A DNA stretch of 64,000 nt from Acestrorhynchus altus (GCA_034509495.1 CM067503.1:475408-539407); one strand, 5' to 3'; numbered from the stretch's first letter, positions 45,921 through 57,911 are shown. Notes: generated by a model not told the origin, from the letters alone. Numbers and translations are program-made.

Positions 45921-46740
45921 AAATTTAAATAACCAACTAAAAGATGAGGAGAACAACCATCTGACCAATGACCTGAAAGAGCTCTACTACAGGTCTGAAA
46001 GTCCAATCCTTCTCCCACATCCTGATTCTCTCACCTTTACTCCCAATTATCTCCCCATTAGTGACCTTTTCCCTTACTTTCCCCCAATAATTTCAGTTGA
46101 ACTTTCAGAGACTGTGATGTATATCATTCACACCTGAATGGTTCTCACACTTTACACCCCACTCTTAACAGCCCTCCATCCCGCACCAGCCATTGAGCAG
46201 CAACCTCCACCCAAACTAAACAGCTCTCAGGAAGAGCTTCATTCTGCTCTAAAATGAACTGCTGTGTTCCACAGATAACTGTACATTCATTCACACATTG
46301 CAGAACATCTGCAGATATGAATGTTTCTACACTCATAACATCTCCATGGTGAAGATCACATGATCTACTCTGTTTTATAAAGACTCATATATACCTTATG
46401 GACACAAAAAGACTGGTATGGAGAAACACATGAAGATAAAGGAGATATCTCTACAGTCAGCATGAAGACGTTTAGAAACATCAGCACCAAAATAACACTT
46501 TAACCCACCAGACCAGAGAATTATTCCCCAAATAAACAACTGTCAGGGTTTGTAAGAAGAGCCTAAATCTCCTGTAGCTCTTACAGAAAACAGAAACTCA
46601 CTGTTGATCAGAGATAACTAGGAAAAGATCATCAAGGAGCTCCTAGATGAAGCTGCTTCTGTTCTGCTTAAATGTTTCTCCTTTTGAATGCGTTTCTATG
46701 TGTGTGAGAGTAAATGTAGAAGAGTGGAACATCTCCATAC

Positions 46741-46990
46741 CTTCAGCGGCTGAGATAATTGTGTTCCTCCAGCAGACCAGTCTGAGCACTGAGGTGTGGA
46801 CTGCACGGGAGAAGATCGGAGGAGTAAAGACTGGATTATAGACATATATCTCCCACCATGGCTCCTAGTGTGGGCTGGACGCCGCTCGGTCAAACCATCC
46901 TCCAGCGTTTGTGAGCATGTGTTTATACTACTTATTACGGAAAGAGCTTGTAGCGGGACTGATTTCAAAATAAAAGCCACAAGCTGCGGA
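46741..46990 (-). promoter_or_regulatory. First exon/promoter of the 13-finger gene (copy D)
   Basis: Last exon base 46741 before GTATGG. Homologous to the other four blocks. It lacks the TATACAC-type TATA (TTTATACTAC instead). Confidence 0.6.
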
Positions 46991-47814
46991 TAGAATGTGA
47001 ATGCAATTTCACAATGATGAAATACAGCAGTTATTTATAAAATAATAACGGAAGACCTTTAATTTAACACAAGAATAAATGAACCAGTAACAAATGACAA
47101 CATTTGTATAAATAAATAAATCTATTTCTTTCCACAAGTTGTGTTTAATAGAAACATTCAGATATTAAAAATAAGATTTAATAAAAAGTTACAATTTAAA
47201 TTGTAACAAGTTACTTTACAATTTTTAATTTGAACTTAAAACATCATCAGATATATTTTCTATTTGAATTCACAATGTTATTAAATTTTACCATTTAAAT
47301 TCCATTATCAGATAATATATTAAGACACTATGATGTGTCAACTTGAAAGTAAAGGCCCTTTAACTGTCATATTTCTGTTTATCACTATTTATATTTACAC
47401 AGTAAATAGAAGGAATCCTCTTGATTGCACAGACCAGTTTCACTTCATAATGAAATTTCACCATCTATAGGTGTCACCCACATAATCTCAAGACAGTCTG
47501 GTGCATCATTTGAAATTACTGTACCTTTAACAGTAGTTCATAATGGGAGCATGGGAGCTCGCTGGACTGCTTTGCCAAGCCAGGCAGGTACACCAAAGGC
47601 TGTCTGGTAATTTACCACAAAATGACTAAGATAAACCTCAAAACTATATGAAAACTCACAGTCCAGTTGAATGGCTTTTAAAATCTTAAACATGTGAAAA
47701 GATTACCTTGAATCAAAGTGTTTCAGCATTACATATGTATAAAAGCAACATAAGTATGAAGATAAACTTAAATGTATAAAAATTAGACTAGTCAACACCA
47801 TATTTGATGGTGTC
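46991..47814. other. Duplicated upstream spacer, no gene
   Basis: Matches 24621-25481 over its whole length. Confidence 0.55.
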
Positions 47815-47955
47815 ATATTCATTAGGGATGAGACAAAATTCAAATTCGAATTTGATGACATTCAAACTTTGGCGATTTTTAGAAAATTCAAATTCAATGG
47901 ATGTTTTACAGCAAATTTTCATCAAATTCAGATTTGAAAACAGAACAATTCATAC

Positions 47956-48309
47956 TGTAAGGTCTGGACAGAGGGAATCAGATGCAATATAAATACAGCA
48001 CTTTAACGGGTCAAATTGACAAACCAGGGACAAAGTTGAAAAACAGGTGAAGATCAAAAATCGGGTAGACTGAATATAGGACGAGACGAAAGGCAGGAGT
48101 CAGAAAACAGAAACAGGTCAAACATGGACAGACTGGTAATGATAAACATGGGTAGTGAACTAAGGTTGAGGCTGGATTAAATTCTTTCTGGACCAGGTGA
48201 ATACAATCAGAACTCCAGTGATCAAAGTGAGTGAGTCACATAATCAGTCAGGTGAGAAACTGAAGGATTCTGGGAATTGAAGTCCAGGGAGACAGAGGGG
48301 TGCATGACA
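47956..48309. mobile_element. Solo-LTR-like insert (copy 2)
   Basis: Starts TGTAA (TGTCA in sisters) and ends TGACA, with CATAC on both sides. Same position inside the hAT element as the other two copies. Confidence 0.55.
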
Positions 48310-48402
48310 CATACACGTTGATTTCCACCCTGCAGGTCATCTTTTAGAGACCACCAACGTTCATTTGAATTTAATGGAAAATGTTGATTATACTTCCACT
48401 TT

Positions 48403-49431
48403 CCGTTTCTTCTCTGGCACTTGGTGGTCGCACTTTCCTCCCTCTCCTCCCATACCTCTCCTGCTTTGCTCTTCAGTCTTGTCTGCTACTATCACACTCG
48501 GGAGACTTGCTCAATGCTGTTCTTCTAAACTAAAGTATGAAATTGATCAACTGGCCTCTCAATGCAATTGACACCATCTTCTCGATGAGAAGTCATGGTT
48601 CGGGGGAACCTGTGTGTCCTGATGGGACATTTGCGGCTGGATACGCAATGGACTCCTGGGAAAGGTGGAGGTTCGTGTGCCTGGTGGTGCTGTCAGTCGA
48701 GGATGTTGAGGATGTTTTCACAATTGGACTCATGATTGCAAGTACTTTGCTGATTGGATTAAGCACTGAACTGACTGATGAGAGAAGTGTGGGCAGCTGT
48801 CAAAAGCCCCTTTAAGCTGCCTGAGATGATTGAAACTGTGGGCAGGGCTGTTGGGACTCAGACTGTGATTTTAAATTCACACCTTGGAGAACATCACGGA
48901 GAAACTTTCACCTTTGCAAAGGAGTATTGATCATTTGGGAGACCATACTAGACCAGGAGAAGAGTAGCTGCAAAATGGACACTACTCTCTCCCAGCCAAA
49001 ATATTCTCGTTATCAGCTATTCAGCTACTTTATAGACTCTGGCTGGCTGCTCAAGGCTGTCTTCAGGAGTATGTTGAGCTGTGTTATCTGGAAAACTGAA
49101 ACATTGTCTCCATGGCGATTGCTGGACTTCAGCTGTGGTTTCTGGGCAGGGAGCGTTCGCAGCTTATCTCTATGTCTGTGTTGAATTATGTGTGCTTTAT
49201 ACTCCTGGAGCATAGTCTGGGTTTTTTTTTTCTTCCTTCCTCACCTCATGTGTTCTGCTAATGTTTTTCTAATTATTTCCGGTCGAGTGAACGCTGTGCG
49301 CATATGGCTGCCACTGCTCCCTGGTGTTGTTGTTTTATTTATTTGTTTTGTATTTTGTAAAGCATAGTTGAGTGTCCAGAAAGGCACTTAATAAATAAAA
49401 TCATTATTATTATTATTATTATTATTTATTC
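48403..49431 (+). mobile_element. Unidentified retroposon inside hAT copy 2
   Basis: About 1 kb present only in this hAT copy; the flanks rejoin the 26.14-kb sequence exactly (CTT|...|CACAAAAATAAATAAT). It ends in TTAATAAATAAAATC plus an (ATT)n tail, as in LINE- or SINE-type insertion. Short ORFs (up to 92 codons) match nothing I recognise. Could be a 5'-truncated or non-autonomous retroposon. Confidence 0.55.
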
Positions 49432-49882
49432 ACAAAAATAAATAATAAAAATGGACAAATGTGGTAAGAAAACAAGTGTCGTGTGGGAGTTTTTTTAACT
49501 GAACTTTTTTGATGATAGTAAAGCGGTGAGTAAATTGTGTACAACTTTTTCCACAGATATTCTGCCTTGGCACTGTACACTCATGGCATGGTGCACAGTT
49601 ATCACGAGCCGAAGGTGAGCGAACTGAGTTAGAAGATTCACAGTCAGATCAATCTAGAGTCTGTGACTACCTGTGGCTGGTGGGCTGTTTAAGCATCATG
49701 TATTCATGTTGAAAAAATACAAAAATACATGCACAAATGGGCGTATCGGGGATTATTGGGTGTTCTTGGCCCCACGTTTACCAAAACTGCATTCACATTT
49801 GAATTTGTTGGATTTGTAGCTAAAAAATTGAAATTCGACGAAAGCAAATTTTCCTCAGCTCTGTCACATCCCTAATATTCAT

Positions 49883-50435
49883 AACCACTCCAATGAGATC
49901 ATGTTATGATGTTAATACATTTGACCCAACCCCCTTTTCAACACCCACTTAGTCTTGGAAAATACTAGACCTTTGAACTTGTTTCATTAATACATGAAAA
50001 ACAGAACGAGCTGTTTGATATCTCTGGAGGCATTAGTTAATAAAAGTAATTAAAAAAAGGAGTTTAATACAATTTAAAATTGTCATAACATAGGAAAAAA
50101 AGTTTATAAACATCCAAACAAGTTATTTACATAGTAGTAATTTCATTGCAATTTATGTAACACACAAAAATCTCAGCAAAGCAGGATGAAATTGAAATTG
50201 AGCACATGGTCAAATGTTTACAGTTTTATATTCTGTAATAAAAATATTAAAGTAACTCCATGTTATGACCCATGGTAAATTAAAAATCAGTAGTAATTTC
50301 AAAAGTTGATATGTTCCATACAGAATGAGACACATTTGAATCAAACCAGAACCAACCAGTAAATGCAGCTACAAAAATGTAACAAAACACCAACCAGTTC
50401 ACAACAGCCAAAAATTCATTTAAAATTTAATTTCA

Positions 50436-50439
<4 letters not shown>
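49883..50439. other. 3' flank of the 12-finger gene
   Basis: Duplicate of 26612-27150 and 57271-57760. No gene. Confidence 0.55.

Positions 50440-50493
<54 letters not shown>
50440..50493. repeat. (TA)n microsatellite
   Basis: Continuous AT dinucleotides. A further short TA run lies at 51359-51377 on the other side of the Tc1-like insert. Confidence 0.95.
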
Positions 50494-50499
<6 letters not shown>

Positions 50500-51358
50500 C
50501 ACTACCATTCAAAAGTTTGGGGTCACATTGAAATGTCCTTATTTTTGAAGAAAAAGCACTGTACTTTTCAATGAAGATAACTTTAAACTAGTCCTAACTT
50601 TAAACAAATACACTCTATACATTGCTAATGTGGTAAATGACTATTGTAGCTGCAAATGTCTGGTTTTTGGTGCAATATCTACATAGGTGTATAGAGGCCC
50701 ATTTCCAGCAACTATCACTCCAGTGTTCTAATGGTACAATGTGTTTGCTCATTGGCTCAGAAGGCTAATTGATGATTAGAAAACCCTTGTGCAATCATGT
50801 TCACACACCTGAAAACAGTCTAGCTCATTACAGAAGCTACAAAACTGACCTTCCTTTGAGCAGACTGAGTTTCTGGAGCATCACATTTGTGGGGTCAATT
50901 AAACGCTCAAAATGGCCAGAAAAAGAGAACTTTCATCTGAAACTTGACAGTCTATTCTTGTTCTTAGAAATGAAGGCTATTCAGATCTGAACCCCATTGA
51001 GCTGTTGTGGGAGCAGCTTGACCGTATGGTACGCCAGAAGTGCCCATCCAACCAATCCAACTTGTGGGAGCTGCTTCTAGAAGCATGGGGTGCAATTTCT
51101 CCAGCTTACCTCAACAAATTAACAGCTAGAATGCCAAAGGTGTGCAATGCTGTAATTGCTGCAAATGGAGGATTCTTTGACGAAAGCAAAGTTTGATGTA
51201 AAAACAATGTTATTTCAAATGCAAATCATTATTTCTAACCTTGTCAATGTCTTGACTCTATTTTCTATTCATGTCACAATGTATGGTGGTGAATAAGTGT
51301 GACTTTTCATGGAAAACACAAAATTGTTTGGGTGACCCCAAACTTTTGAACGGTAGTG
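50500..51358 (+). mobile_element. Tc1-like transposon, internally deleted
   Basis: Terminal inverted repeats CACTACCATTCAAAAGTTTG and its complement (CAAACTTTTGAACGGTAGTG) are flanked by TA on both sides (50498-50499, 51359-51360). Length is 859 bp. It lies in a TA microsatellite and is absent from the sister 3' flanks at 27.2 and 57.76 kb, so it is younger than the duplications. Confidence 0.92.
50912..51196 (+). pseudogene. Transposase remnant of the Tc1-like element
   Basis: Starts MARKRELSSET, then an in-frame stop. The reading then jumps from NEGYS to DLNPIELLWEQLDRMVRQK through to FFDESKV and a stop. Most of the DNA-binding and DDE catalytic core is deleted, and only the third acidic position (NPIE) remains. 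It cannot encode an active enzyme. Confidence 0.88.
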
Positions 51359-51401
51359 TATATATATATATATATATGTGAACATTTCAATTACATTTCA
51401 T

Positions 51402-51407
51402 TTTATT
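51402..51407 (-). terminator. Poly(A) signal of the 12-finger gene
   Basis: Minus-strand AATAAA in the same conserved context as its paralogues. Confidence 0.6.
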
Positions 51408-51492
51408 CACATGCTTCAAAAACATTATAAAACAATACAGAGCTTTCTATCAGTTACTTCTTGAAATGGGCACCTGTCTGTTATTCGTGTGC

Positions 51493-52668
51493 TTACAACC
51501 CAGACCCATCACTGCTCTTAGTGCACTTGTGTATCTTCAAACTACGTGAACTCCTGAAGCTCCTCCCACAGTCTGAACAGTAATACGGTTTCTCTCCTGT
51601 GTGAATGCGTTGATGTGTGTTCAGAGAACTCTGTTTACTGAAACTTTTTCCACAGTCTGTACAGTAGTAAGGCTTCTCTCCTGTGTGAATGCGTTGGTGT
51701 GTTTTGAGATCACTTTGTTTGCTAAAACATTTCCCACAGTCTGAACAGTAGTAAGGCTTCACTCCTGTGTGAATGTGTTGGTGTCTTTTGAGAGAAGTAT
51801 GGAGAGTAAAACTCTTCCCACAGTCTGAACAGTGGTACGGTTTCTCTCCTGTGTGAATGCGCTGGTGCCTTCTGAAATCACTGCGATGACTAAAACTTTT
51901 CCCACAGTCTGAGCAGTGGTATGGTTTCTCTCCTGTGTGAACGCGCTGGTGTGTTTTGAGCTCAATTGGTTTATTAAAACTTTTCCCACAGTCTGAACAG
52001 TAGTAAGGCTTCACTCCTGTGTGAATACTTTGGTGAGTTTTGAGAGAACTCTGTTGATTAAAACTCTTCCCACAGTCTGAACAGTTGTATGGTTTCTCTC
52101 CTGTGTGAATGTGCTGGTGTCTTTTGAGAGAACTCTGTTGATTAAAACTCTTCCCACAGTCTGAACAGTTGTATGGTTTCTCTTCTGTGTGAATGCGCTG
52201 GTGTCTTTTGAGATCACTCCGATTATTAAATCTTTTCCCACAGTACAAACAGTGATATGGTTTCTCTGCTGTGTGAACGCGCTGGTGTGTTTTGAGATCA
52301 ATTGGTGTAATAAAACCTTTCCCACAGTCTAAACAGTAGTAAGGCTTCACTCCTGTGTGAATGTGCCAGTGTCTTTTGAGAGAACTCTGTTGGTTAAAAC
52401 TATTCCCACAGTCTGAGCAGTAATATGGTTTCTCTCCTGTGTGAATGCGCCAGTGTCTTTTGAGATCACTTTGATTAATAAAACTTTTTCCACAGTCTGA
52501 ACAGTAGTAAGTTTTCACTTCTCTCTGAATGCTCTGGCATTTTTCTAGAGAACTCTGTTGATTAAAGGTCTTGTGTGTAAAAGGTCTTTTATTCATTCGT
52601 CTGCAATGTGTAGAAGAGGATGTTTGCTGAGTATTTGAGATTTTTCTGGATACCATGTTCGTCCCCAT
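51493..52668 (-). CDS. C2H2 zinc-finger protein, 12 fingers
   Basis: 391 residues: a 52-residue leader with Cys-less finger relic, eleven canonical fingers (53-360), and the terminal degenerate finger CGRSFRSSRSLKIHKC with tail TKSSDGSGL. All zinc ligands of fingers 1-11 are present. Linkers include TGVKP, TAEKP and TEEKP. Helices: INQSDLKR, NQQSSLKR, ITPIDLKT, NNRSDLKR, NQQSSLKR, NQQSSLKT, NKPIELKT, SHRSDFRR, TLHTSLKR, SKQSDLKT and SKQSSLNT. The leader and fingers 1-5 match the 13-finger gene; the last two fingers match the 11-finger gene, as if the array were a mosaic. Its exon begins at 52696 after ATTTTATTTCAG, with a 15-bp deletion in the 5' UTR. First exon at 55.35 kb. Confidence 0.92.
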   Translation of the reverse strand: MGTNMVSRKISNTQQTSSSTHCRRMNKRPFTHKTFNQQSSLEKCQSIQREVKTYYCSDCGKSFINQSDLKRHWRIHTGEKPYYCSDCGNSFNQQSSLKRHWHIHTGVKPYYCLDCGKGFITPIDLKTHQRVHTAEKPYHCLYCGKRFNNRSDLKRHQRIHTEEKPYNCSDCGKSFNQQSSLKRHQHIHTGEKPYNCSDCGKSFNQQSSLKTHQSIHTGVKPYYCSDCGKSFNKPIELKTHQRVHTGEKPYHCSDCGKSFSHRSDFRRHQRIHTGEKPYHCSDCGKSFTLHTSLKRHQHIHTGVKPYYCSDCGKCFSKQSDLKTHQRIHTGEKPYYCTDCGKSFSKQSSLNTHQRIHTGEKPYYCSDCGRSFRSSRSLKIHKCTKSSDGSGL

Positions 52669-53612
52669 CTTTCAGCAGTTCTTGTTGTGAGATCTTCTGA
52701 AATAAAATGTAAGAGTGAATATTAGTACTAGGAGCAGGAGAACGCTTGAAGCAGCATGCGGTTCATTTTTGGGAAAAAAAGAAAACAAAACCTAAGCTCC
52801 ACAAAGAATGCTGGAGAAGTATTTAATTTGGGGTGTTACAATTAAACAGTATAATTACACAATAATTACACAATTCATTTGTTTCAGTATATTGGATACC
52901 GTATATTCATAAGTGTACAGTACAGTTTTTATTCAGCTCCTCTGCTCTTCAGTCTTTTAACTTATATTCTTTATATGATTTATTGTTTATTGTACCTTCC
53001 TTCTTAGTTTAATGTTTGTCAGTAGTCTGTATACTTGTTACATGTTATACATTTGTTGCTCTCACCAAGCAAAATCCTTTGTATGTGTAACATACTTGGC
53101 TAAATAATGAGATTCTTCTTCTTCTTCTTCTTGTTTCAGACTTTCAAAAATTTCCTCAACAAAAGTGCACATTAGCATGGTTGAAACTGGTTGAAATTAT
53201 GATTATGATTTCAAACATTTTTAATACTGTGCTAGATTTGATTTTAATAAATTATCTTACAACAAACAAATGAGAATAAATGAATAAATGACCCTGAGTG
53301 GAAAATGAGCAATAAGAAGCATTATTTTAATACTCTGCTTAACTTCTGGTGGACCTGCCCAGAAAAAGCTGAGCAAAAAAAACAATGGTCCTCCAACTTT
53401 GCCATCAGTGGACCAGTAATCCAGTAACCTCTTCCTATCCTTTACTCTCAAACTCAAATGCCAGCAAAAACATCATCAAAAGACTAACTTTGTTTTTCCA
53501 ATATTTTCCAAGATGTTTCAAGCAAAAGCAAAACTGGTTTATTCTGAGCCATTATATTCATAAAGGAACATTTTATAATGTAACATGAAATAAGCTTTTG
53601 AACCTCTAGTTA

Positions 53613-53888
53613 CACGGGTTGGACAATGAAACTGAAACACCTGGTTTTAGACCCCAATAATTTATTAGTATGGTGTACTAGGGCCTCCTTTTGCGGCCAT
53701 TACAGTGTAAATTCGTCTTGGGAAAGACCTTTTTTGGATACAATCAGGGTTACCTGAACATGCCTTTAAGGCAGCTCCCTCTTGCGTCCACAGTTAATCC
53801 TGTTGGATGTGGTTGGTCCTTCTTGGTGGTGTACTGACATTACCCTGGATACCGTGACAGGTGTTTCAGTTTCATTGTCCAACCCCTG
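53613..53888. mobile_element. MITE with Tc1/mariner-type ends
   Basis: 276 bp. Inverted ends CACGGGTTGGACAATGAAAC and CAGGGGTTGGACAATGAAAC (complement), continuing into CTGAAACACCTG, are flanked by TA on each side (53611-53612, 53889-53890). No ORF. Absent from the introns of the sister genes, so a recent insertion. Confidence 0.88.
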
Positions 53889-54112
53889 TACTTAAAGAAA
53901 CAAGGTCAAATAAACAGAACTGATTACTGCAGTGCTCTGTTTAATGTGCTTTCTAGAAAAATACTATTTTCTTATTATTATACAAGTGTCTTTTGCCACT
54001 TATACTGATCAGCAGCAGTAACTGAACAAAATAATAAATATTTAATGGCATTTACAGAAGTTTATTAGTATTTTGTAAAGTACTCTGAGCTGCAACCTGC
54101 ATATTGTAAAGC

Positions 54113-54520
54113 ACCTCATGATGGCAATGGTCAAAACTTGATCTTTACCAAGAGCCATTTGAGCATCAGGTACAGCTCTGCTGAACCCACCATCCCTCAA
54201 ACTGCAAGGAAGACAAACATCCAGACGCTCTTCTGTCCTGCCACCAAACTTGGAGAATGAACTGGGGGTCTGAACAGCTGAGTCACTTGCTGTCTTCAAA
54301 CGTAAACTTAAAACCCATCTCTTTCAAGAAAATTTAATTAATTACAGGTTTATATTTACACTGAATCGTGTGTTGCTCCAATCTGACATTTGTTTTTAAC
54401 AGCATCTAAGCTTGAGGAATCTCCGGACTCTTGCCTTGTCTAACTAGTTAAGATATCTGAGTGAAAACCTTTTTAAGTCACTCTGGAAAAGGGCTGCTGC
54501 CAAATGTCGTAAATATAAAT
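54113..54520 (+). mobile_element. L2-type LINE fragment (third orthologous insert)
   Basis: Begins ATGATGGCAATGGTCAAAAC and ends in the tail GGGCTGCTGCCAAATGTCGT. Shorter at the 5' side than the copies at 28.9 and 45.25 kb. Confidence 0.78.
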
Positions 54521-55346
54521 TTAAATAACCAACTAAAAGGTGTCCAACATCTGACCAACCTGAAATAGCTCTACTACAGGTCTGAAAGTCCAGTAATCAC
54601 CAATCCTCTTCCCACGCCCTGATATTCTCACCTTTACTCCCAATTATCTCCCCATCATAGACCTTTTCCCTTACTTTCCCCCAATAATTTCAGTTGAACT
54701 TTCAGATACTTCACACCTGAATGGTTCTCACACATTACAACCCCTCTTAACAGCCCTCCAACCCCACCATCTCTTCATCTACCAGCTACTGAGCAGCAAC
54801 CCCCACCCAAACTAAACAGCTCTCAGGAAGAGCTTCATTCTGCCCTAAAATGAACTGCTGTGTTCCACAAATAACTGTACTTTCATTCACACACTGCAGA
54901 ACATCTGCAGATATTAATGTTTCTACACTCAGAACATCTCCATGGTGAAGATCACATGATCTACTCCGCACATAGTTTTATAAAGACTCAAAGATATACT
55001 TTATGGACACAAAAAGACTCTGAAATGGAGAAACACATGAAGATAAAGGAGATATCTCTACAGTCAGCATGAAGGAGTTTAGAAACACCAGTACCAAAAT
55101 CACTTTAACCCACCAGACCAGAGAATTATTCCCCAAATAAATCAACTGTCAGGGTTTGTAAGAAGAGCCTAAATCTCCTGTAGATCTTAACGAAAGCAGA
55201 AACTCACTGTTGATCAAAGATAACTAGGAAAAGATCATCAAGCAGCTCCTGGAAAAAGTTGTTTCTGTGCTGCTTAAATGCTGCTCCTTTTCAATGTGTT
55301 TCTATGTGTTTGAGAGTAAATGTAGAAGAGTGGAACATCTCCATAC

Positions 55347-55610
55347 CTTCAGCAGCAGAGCTGATTGTGTTCCTCCAGCAGACCAGTCTGAGCACTGAGG
55401 TGTGGACTGCACGGGAGAAGATCGGAGGAGTAAAGACTGGATTATACACATATATCTCCCACCATGGCTCCTAGTGTGGGCTGGACTGGACCATCCTCCA
55501 GTGTTTGCGAGCACGTGCGTATACTACACATTACGGAAAAAGCGTGTGGCGGGACTGATTTCAAAATAAAAGCCACAAGATGCGGACAGAACGTGAATGC
55601 AATTTCACAA
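55347..55610 (-). promoter_or_regulatory. First exon/promoter of the 12-finger gene (copy E)
   Basis: Last exon base 55347 before GTATGG. CACGTG E-box retained near 55514. A short piece with the GCCGCTCGGT motif is deleted relative to copies A, B and D. Confidence 0.6.
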
Positions 55611-56385
55611 TGATGAAATACAGCAGTTATTTAAAAAATAATAATGGAAGACCTTTAATTTAACACAAGAATAAACGAACCAGTAACAAATGACAACATT
55701 ATTATAAAGAAATAAACCTATTTCTTTCCACGAGTTGTGTTTAATAGAAACATTCAGGTGTTAAACATAAGATTTAATAAAAAGTAAACATTACAATTTT
55801 TAATTTGAACTTAAAACATCATCGGATATATTTTCGATTTGAATTCACAATGTTATTAAATGTTACCATTTTTAATCTATTATCAGATAATATATTAAGA
55901 CACTGTGATGTGTCAAACTGAAAGTAAAGGCCCTTTAACTGTCATATTTCTGTTGATCACTCTGATTCACTATATTTACACTGTAAATAGAAGGAATCCT
56001 CTTGATTGCACAGACCAGTTTCACTTCATAATGAAAGTTCACCATCTATAGATGTCACCCACATATATAAATGATACACCCAGATATTCTGGTGAATCAT
56101 TTGAAATTGCTGTACCTTTAACAGTAGTTCATAATGGGATCATGGGAGCTCCCTGGACTATATGAAAACTATATTAAAACTCACAGTCCAGTCGAATGGT
56201 TTTTAAAATCACAAACATGTGAGAAGATTACCTTGAATCAAAGTTTTAAAAAATAAAAATCTTTTAAGATAAAAGTTTACTTGAAATCTAGTTTCACCAT
56301 TACATATGTATAAAAACAACATAAGTACAAAGATAAACTGAAATATATAACAATTAGACTGATGAACACCATATTTGAAGGTGTC
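55611..56385. other. Duplicated upstream spacer, no gene
   Basis: Matches 24621-25481, with a small deletion near 56160. Confidence 0.55.
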
Positions 56386-56393
56386 ATATTCAT

Positions 56394-57262
56394 TAGGGAT
56401 GTGACGAAGTTCAAATTTGATTCCGATGACATTTAGCAAATTCAAATTCAATGGATGTTTTAGGGCCAATTTTCATCAAATGCGGATTTGAAATTGCCGC
56501 TGGCATAGAAAACAGAACAATTCATACTGTCAGGTCCAGACAGAGGGAAGCAGATGCAGATATAAATACAGCACTTTAATGGGACAAATGCAATAAACAG
56601 GGTCAAACAGTCGAGGTCAATAACAGGCAGATGAGACAGTATCAAAATGGACAAACCAGGGACAAAGTCGAAAAACAGGTGAAGATCAAAAACCGATAGA
56701 CTGAATACAGGACGAGACGAAAGGCAGGATTCTGGGAATTGGAGTCCGGGGAGACTGAGGGTGCATGACACATACACGTTGATTTCCACCCTACAGGTCA
56801 TCTTTTAGAGGTCACCAATGTTCATTTGAATTTAATGGTGAATGTTGATTACTTTATACTTCCACTTCACAAAAATAAATAATGAAAATAGCTGAATGTG
56901 GTAAGAAAAACAAGTGTCTTGTGGGAGTTTTTTTGAACTGAACTTTGTTGACGATAATAAAGCTATTGTGTAAAACAACTTTTCCCCACGGTAAAGCTAA
57001 AGACCACAAATATTCAGCCTTGGCACTGAGCTGAAGGTGAGCAAACTGACTTCGCAGTCAGATCAATCCAGAGTCTGTGACTACCTGTGGCTGGTGGGCT
57101 GTTTAGGCATCATGTATTCATGTTGAAATAATACAAAAATACATGCACAAATGGGCTTATCAGTGATTATCGGGTGTTGTTCGGATCAAATTCGATGGAT
57201 TTGTAGCTAAAAAAATTCAAATTCGACGGATGGAGATTTTCCTCAGCTCCGTCACAACCCTA
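56394..57262. mobile_element. hAT-type element (copy 3) with nested LTR-like insert
   Basis: TIRs TAGGGATGTGACG and CGTCACAACCCTA, with the same ATATTCAT target duplication (56386-56393; 57263-57270). 869 bp; no transposase. Confidence 0.85.
56528..56770. mobile_element. Solo-LTR-like insert (copy 3)
   Basis: TGTCA...TGACA with CATAC duplications, shortened to 243 bp by an internal deletion of the part corresponding to about 25840-26005. Confidence 0.58.
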
Positions 57263-57270
57263 ATATTCAT

Positions 57271-57801
57271 AACCACTCCAATTGTCAAAGACGATATCAC
57301 TGGAGGCATTGATATCACTGGAGGCATTAGTTAATAAAAATAATTAAAAAAATAATGAGTTTAATACAATTTAAAATTGTCATAAAAAAAGTTGGAGAAA
57401 AAAAGTTTATAAACATCCAAACAAAAGTTATTTACATAGTAGTAATTTCATTGCAATTTATGTAACACACAAAAATCTCAGCAAAGCACTATTCCAAGAA
57501 ATCAAGCACATCGTCAAATGTTTACAATTTTATATTCTGTAATAAAAATATTAACTAACTCATCATGTTATTACCCATGGTAAATTAAAAATCAGTAGTA
57601 ATTTCAAAAGTTGATATGTTCCATACAGAATGAGACAATTTTGAATCAAACCAGAACCAACCAGTAAATGTAGCTACAAAAATGTAACAAAACACCAAGC
57701 AGTTCACAACCAGATCACACCAGTCAAAATTTCATTTAAATTTTCATTTCATTTCCTTTCATTTTAATATAAAAAAAATAATAATTTCAATTACAGTTTA
57801 T
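57271..57801. other. 3' flank of the 10-finger gene
   Basis: Duplicate of 26612-27330 and 49883-50440, with a small tandem repeat (GATATCACTGGAGGCATT twice, 57293-57328). Confidence 0.55.
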
Positions 57802-57807
57802 TTTATT
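57802..57807 (-). terminator. Poly(A) signal of the 10-finger gene
   Basis: Minus-strand AATAAA in the conserved 3' context. Confidence 0.6.
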
Positions 57808-57911
57808 CACATGCTTCAAAAGCATTATAAAACAATACAGAGCTTTCTATTCTACACCAGTTACTGTTACTTTTTGACATGGGCACCTGTCTGTTATTCC
57901 TGCAAGTGTGC

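Larger units (their letters stand above)
42894..46740 (-). other. Intron of the 13-finger gene
   Basis: Donor AAG|GTATGG at 46740, acceptor at 42895-42894. It contains a CTT microsatellite (43293-43320), a minus-strand LINE (43782-45253) and an L2 fragment (45254-45920). Confidence 0.65.
47823..49874. mobile_element. hAT-type element (copy 2) with two nested inserts
   Basis: Same TIRs (left TAGGGATGAGACA, right TGTCACATCCCTA) and the same 8-bp target duplication ATATTCAT (47815-47822; 49875-49882) as the 25.5-kb copy. So it was copied with the surrounding duplication rather than inserted again. Enlarged to 2052 bp by an extra retroposon. Confidence 0.85.
52697..55346 (-). other. Intron of the 12-finger gene
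   Basis: Donor AAG|GTATGG at 55346, acceptor at 52698-52697. It contains a CTT tract near 53111, a Tc1-type MITE (53613-53888) and an L2 fragment (54113-54520). Confidence 0.65.
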
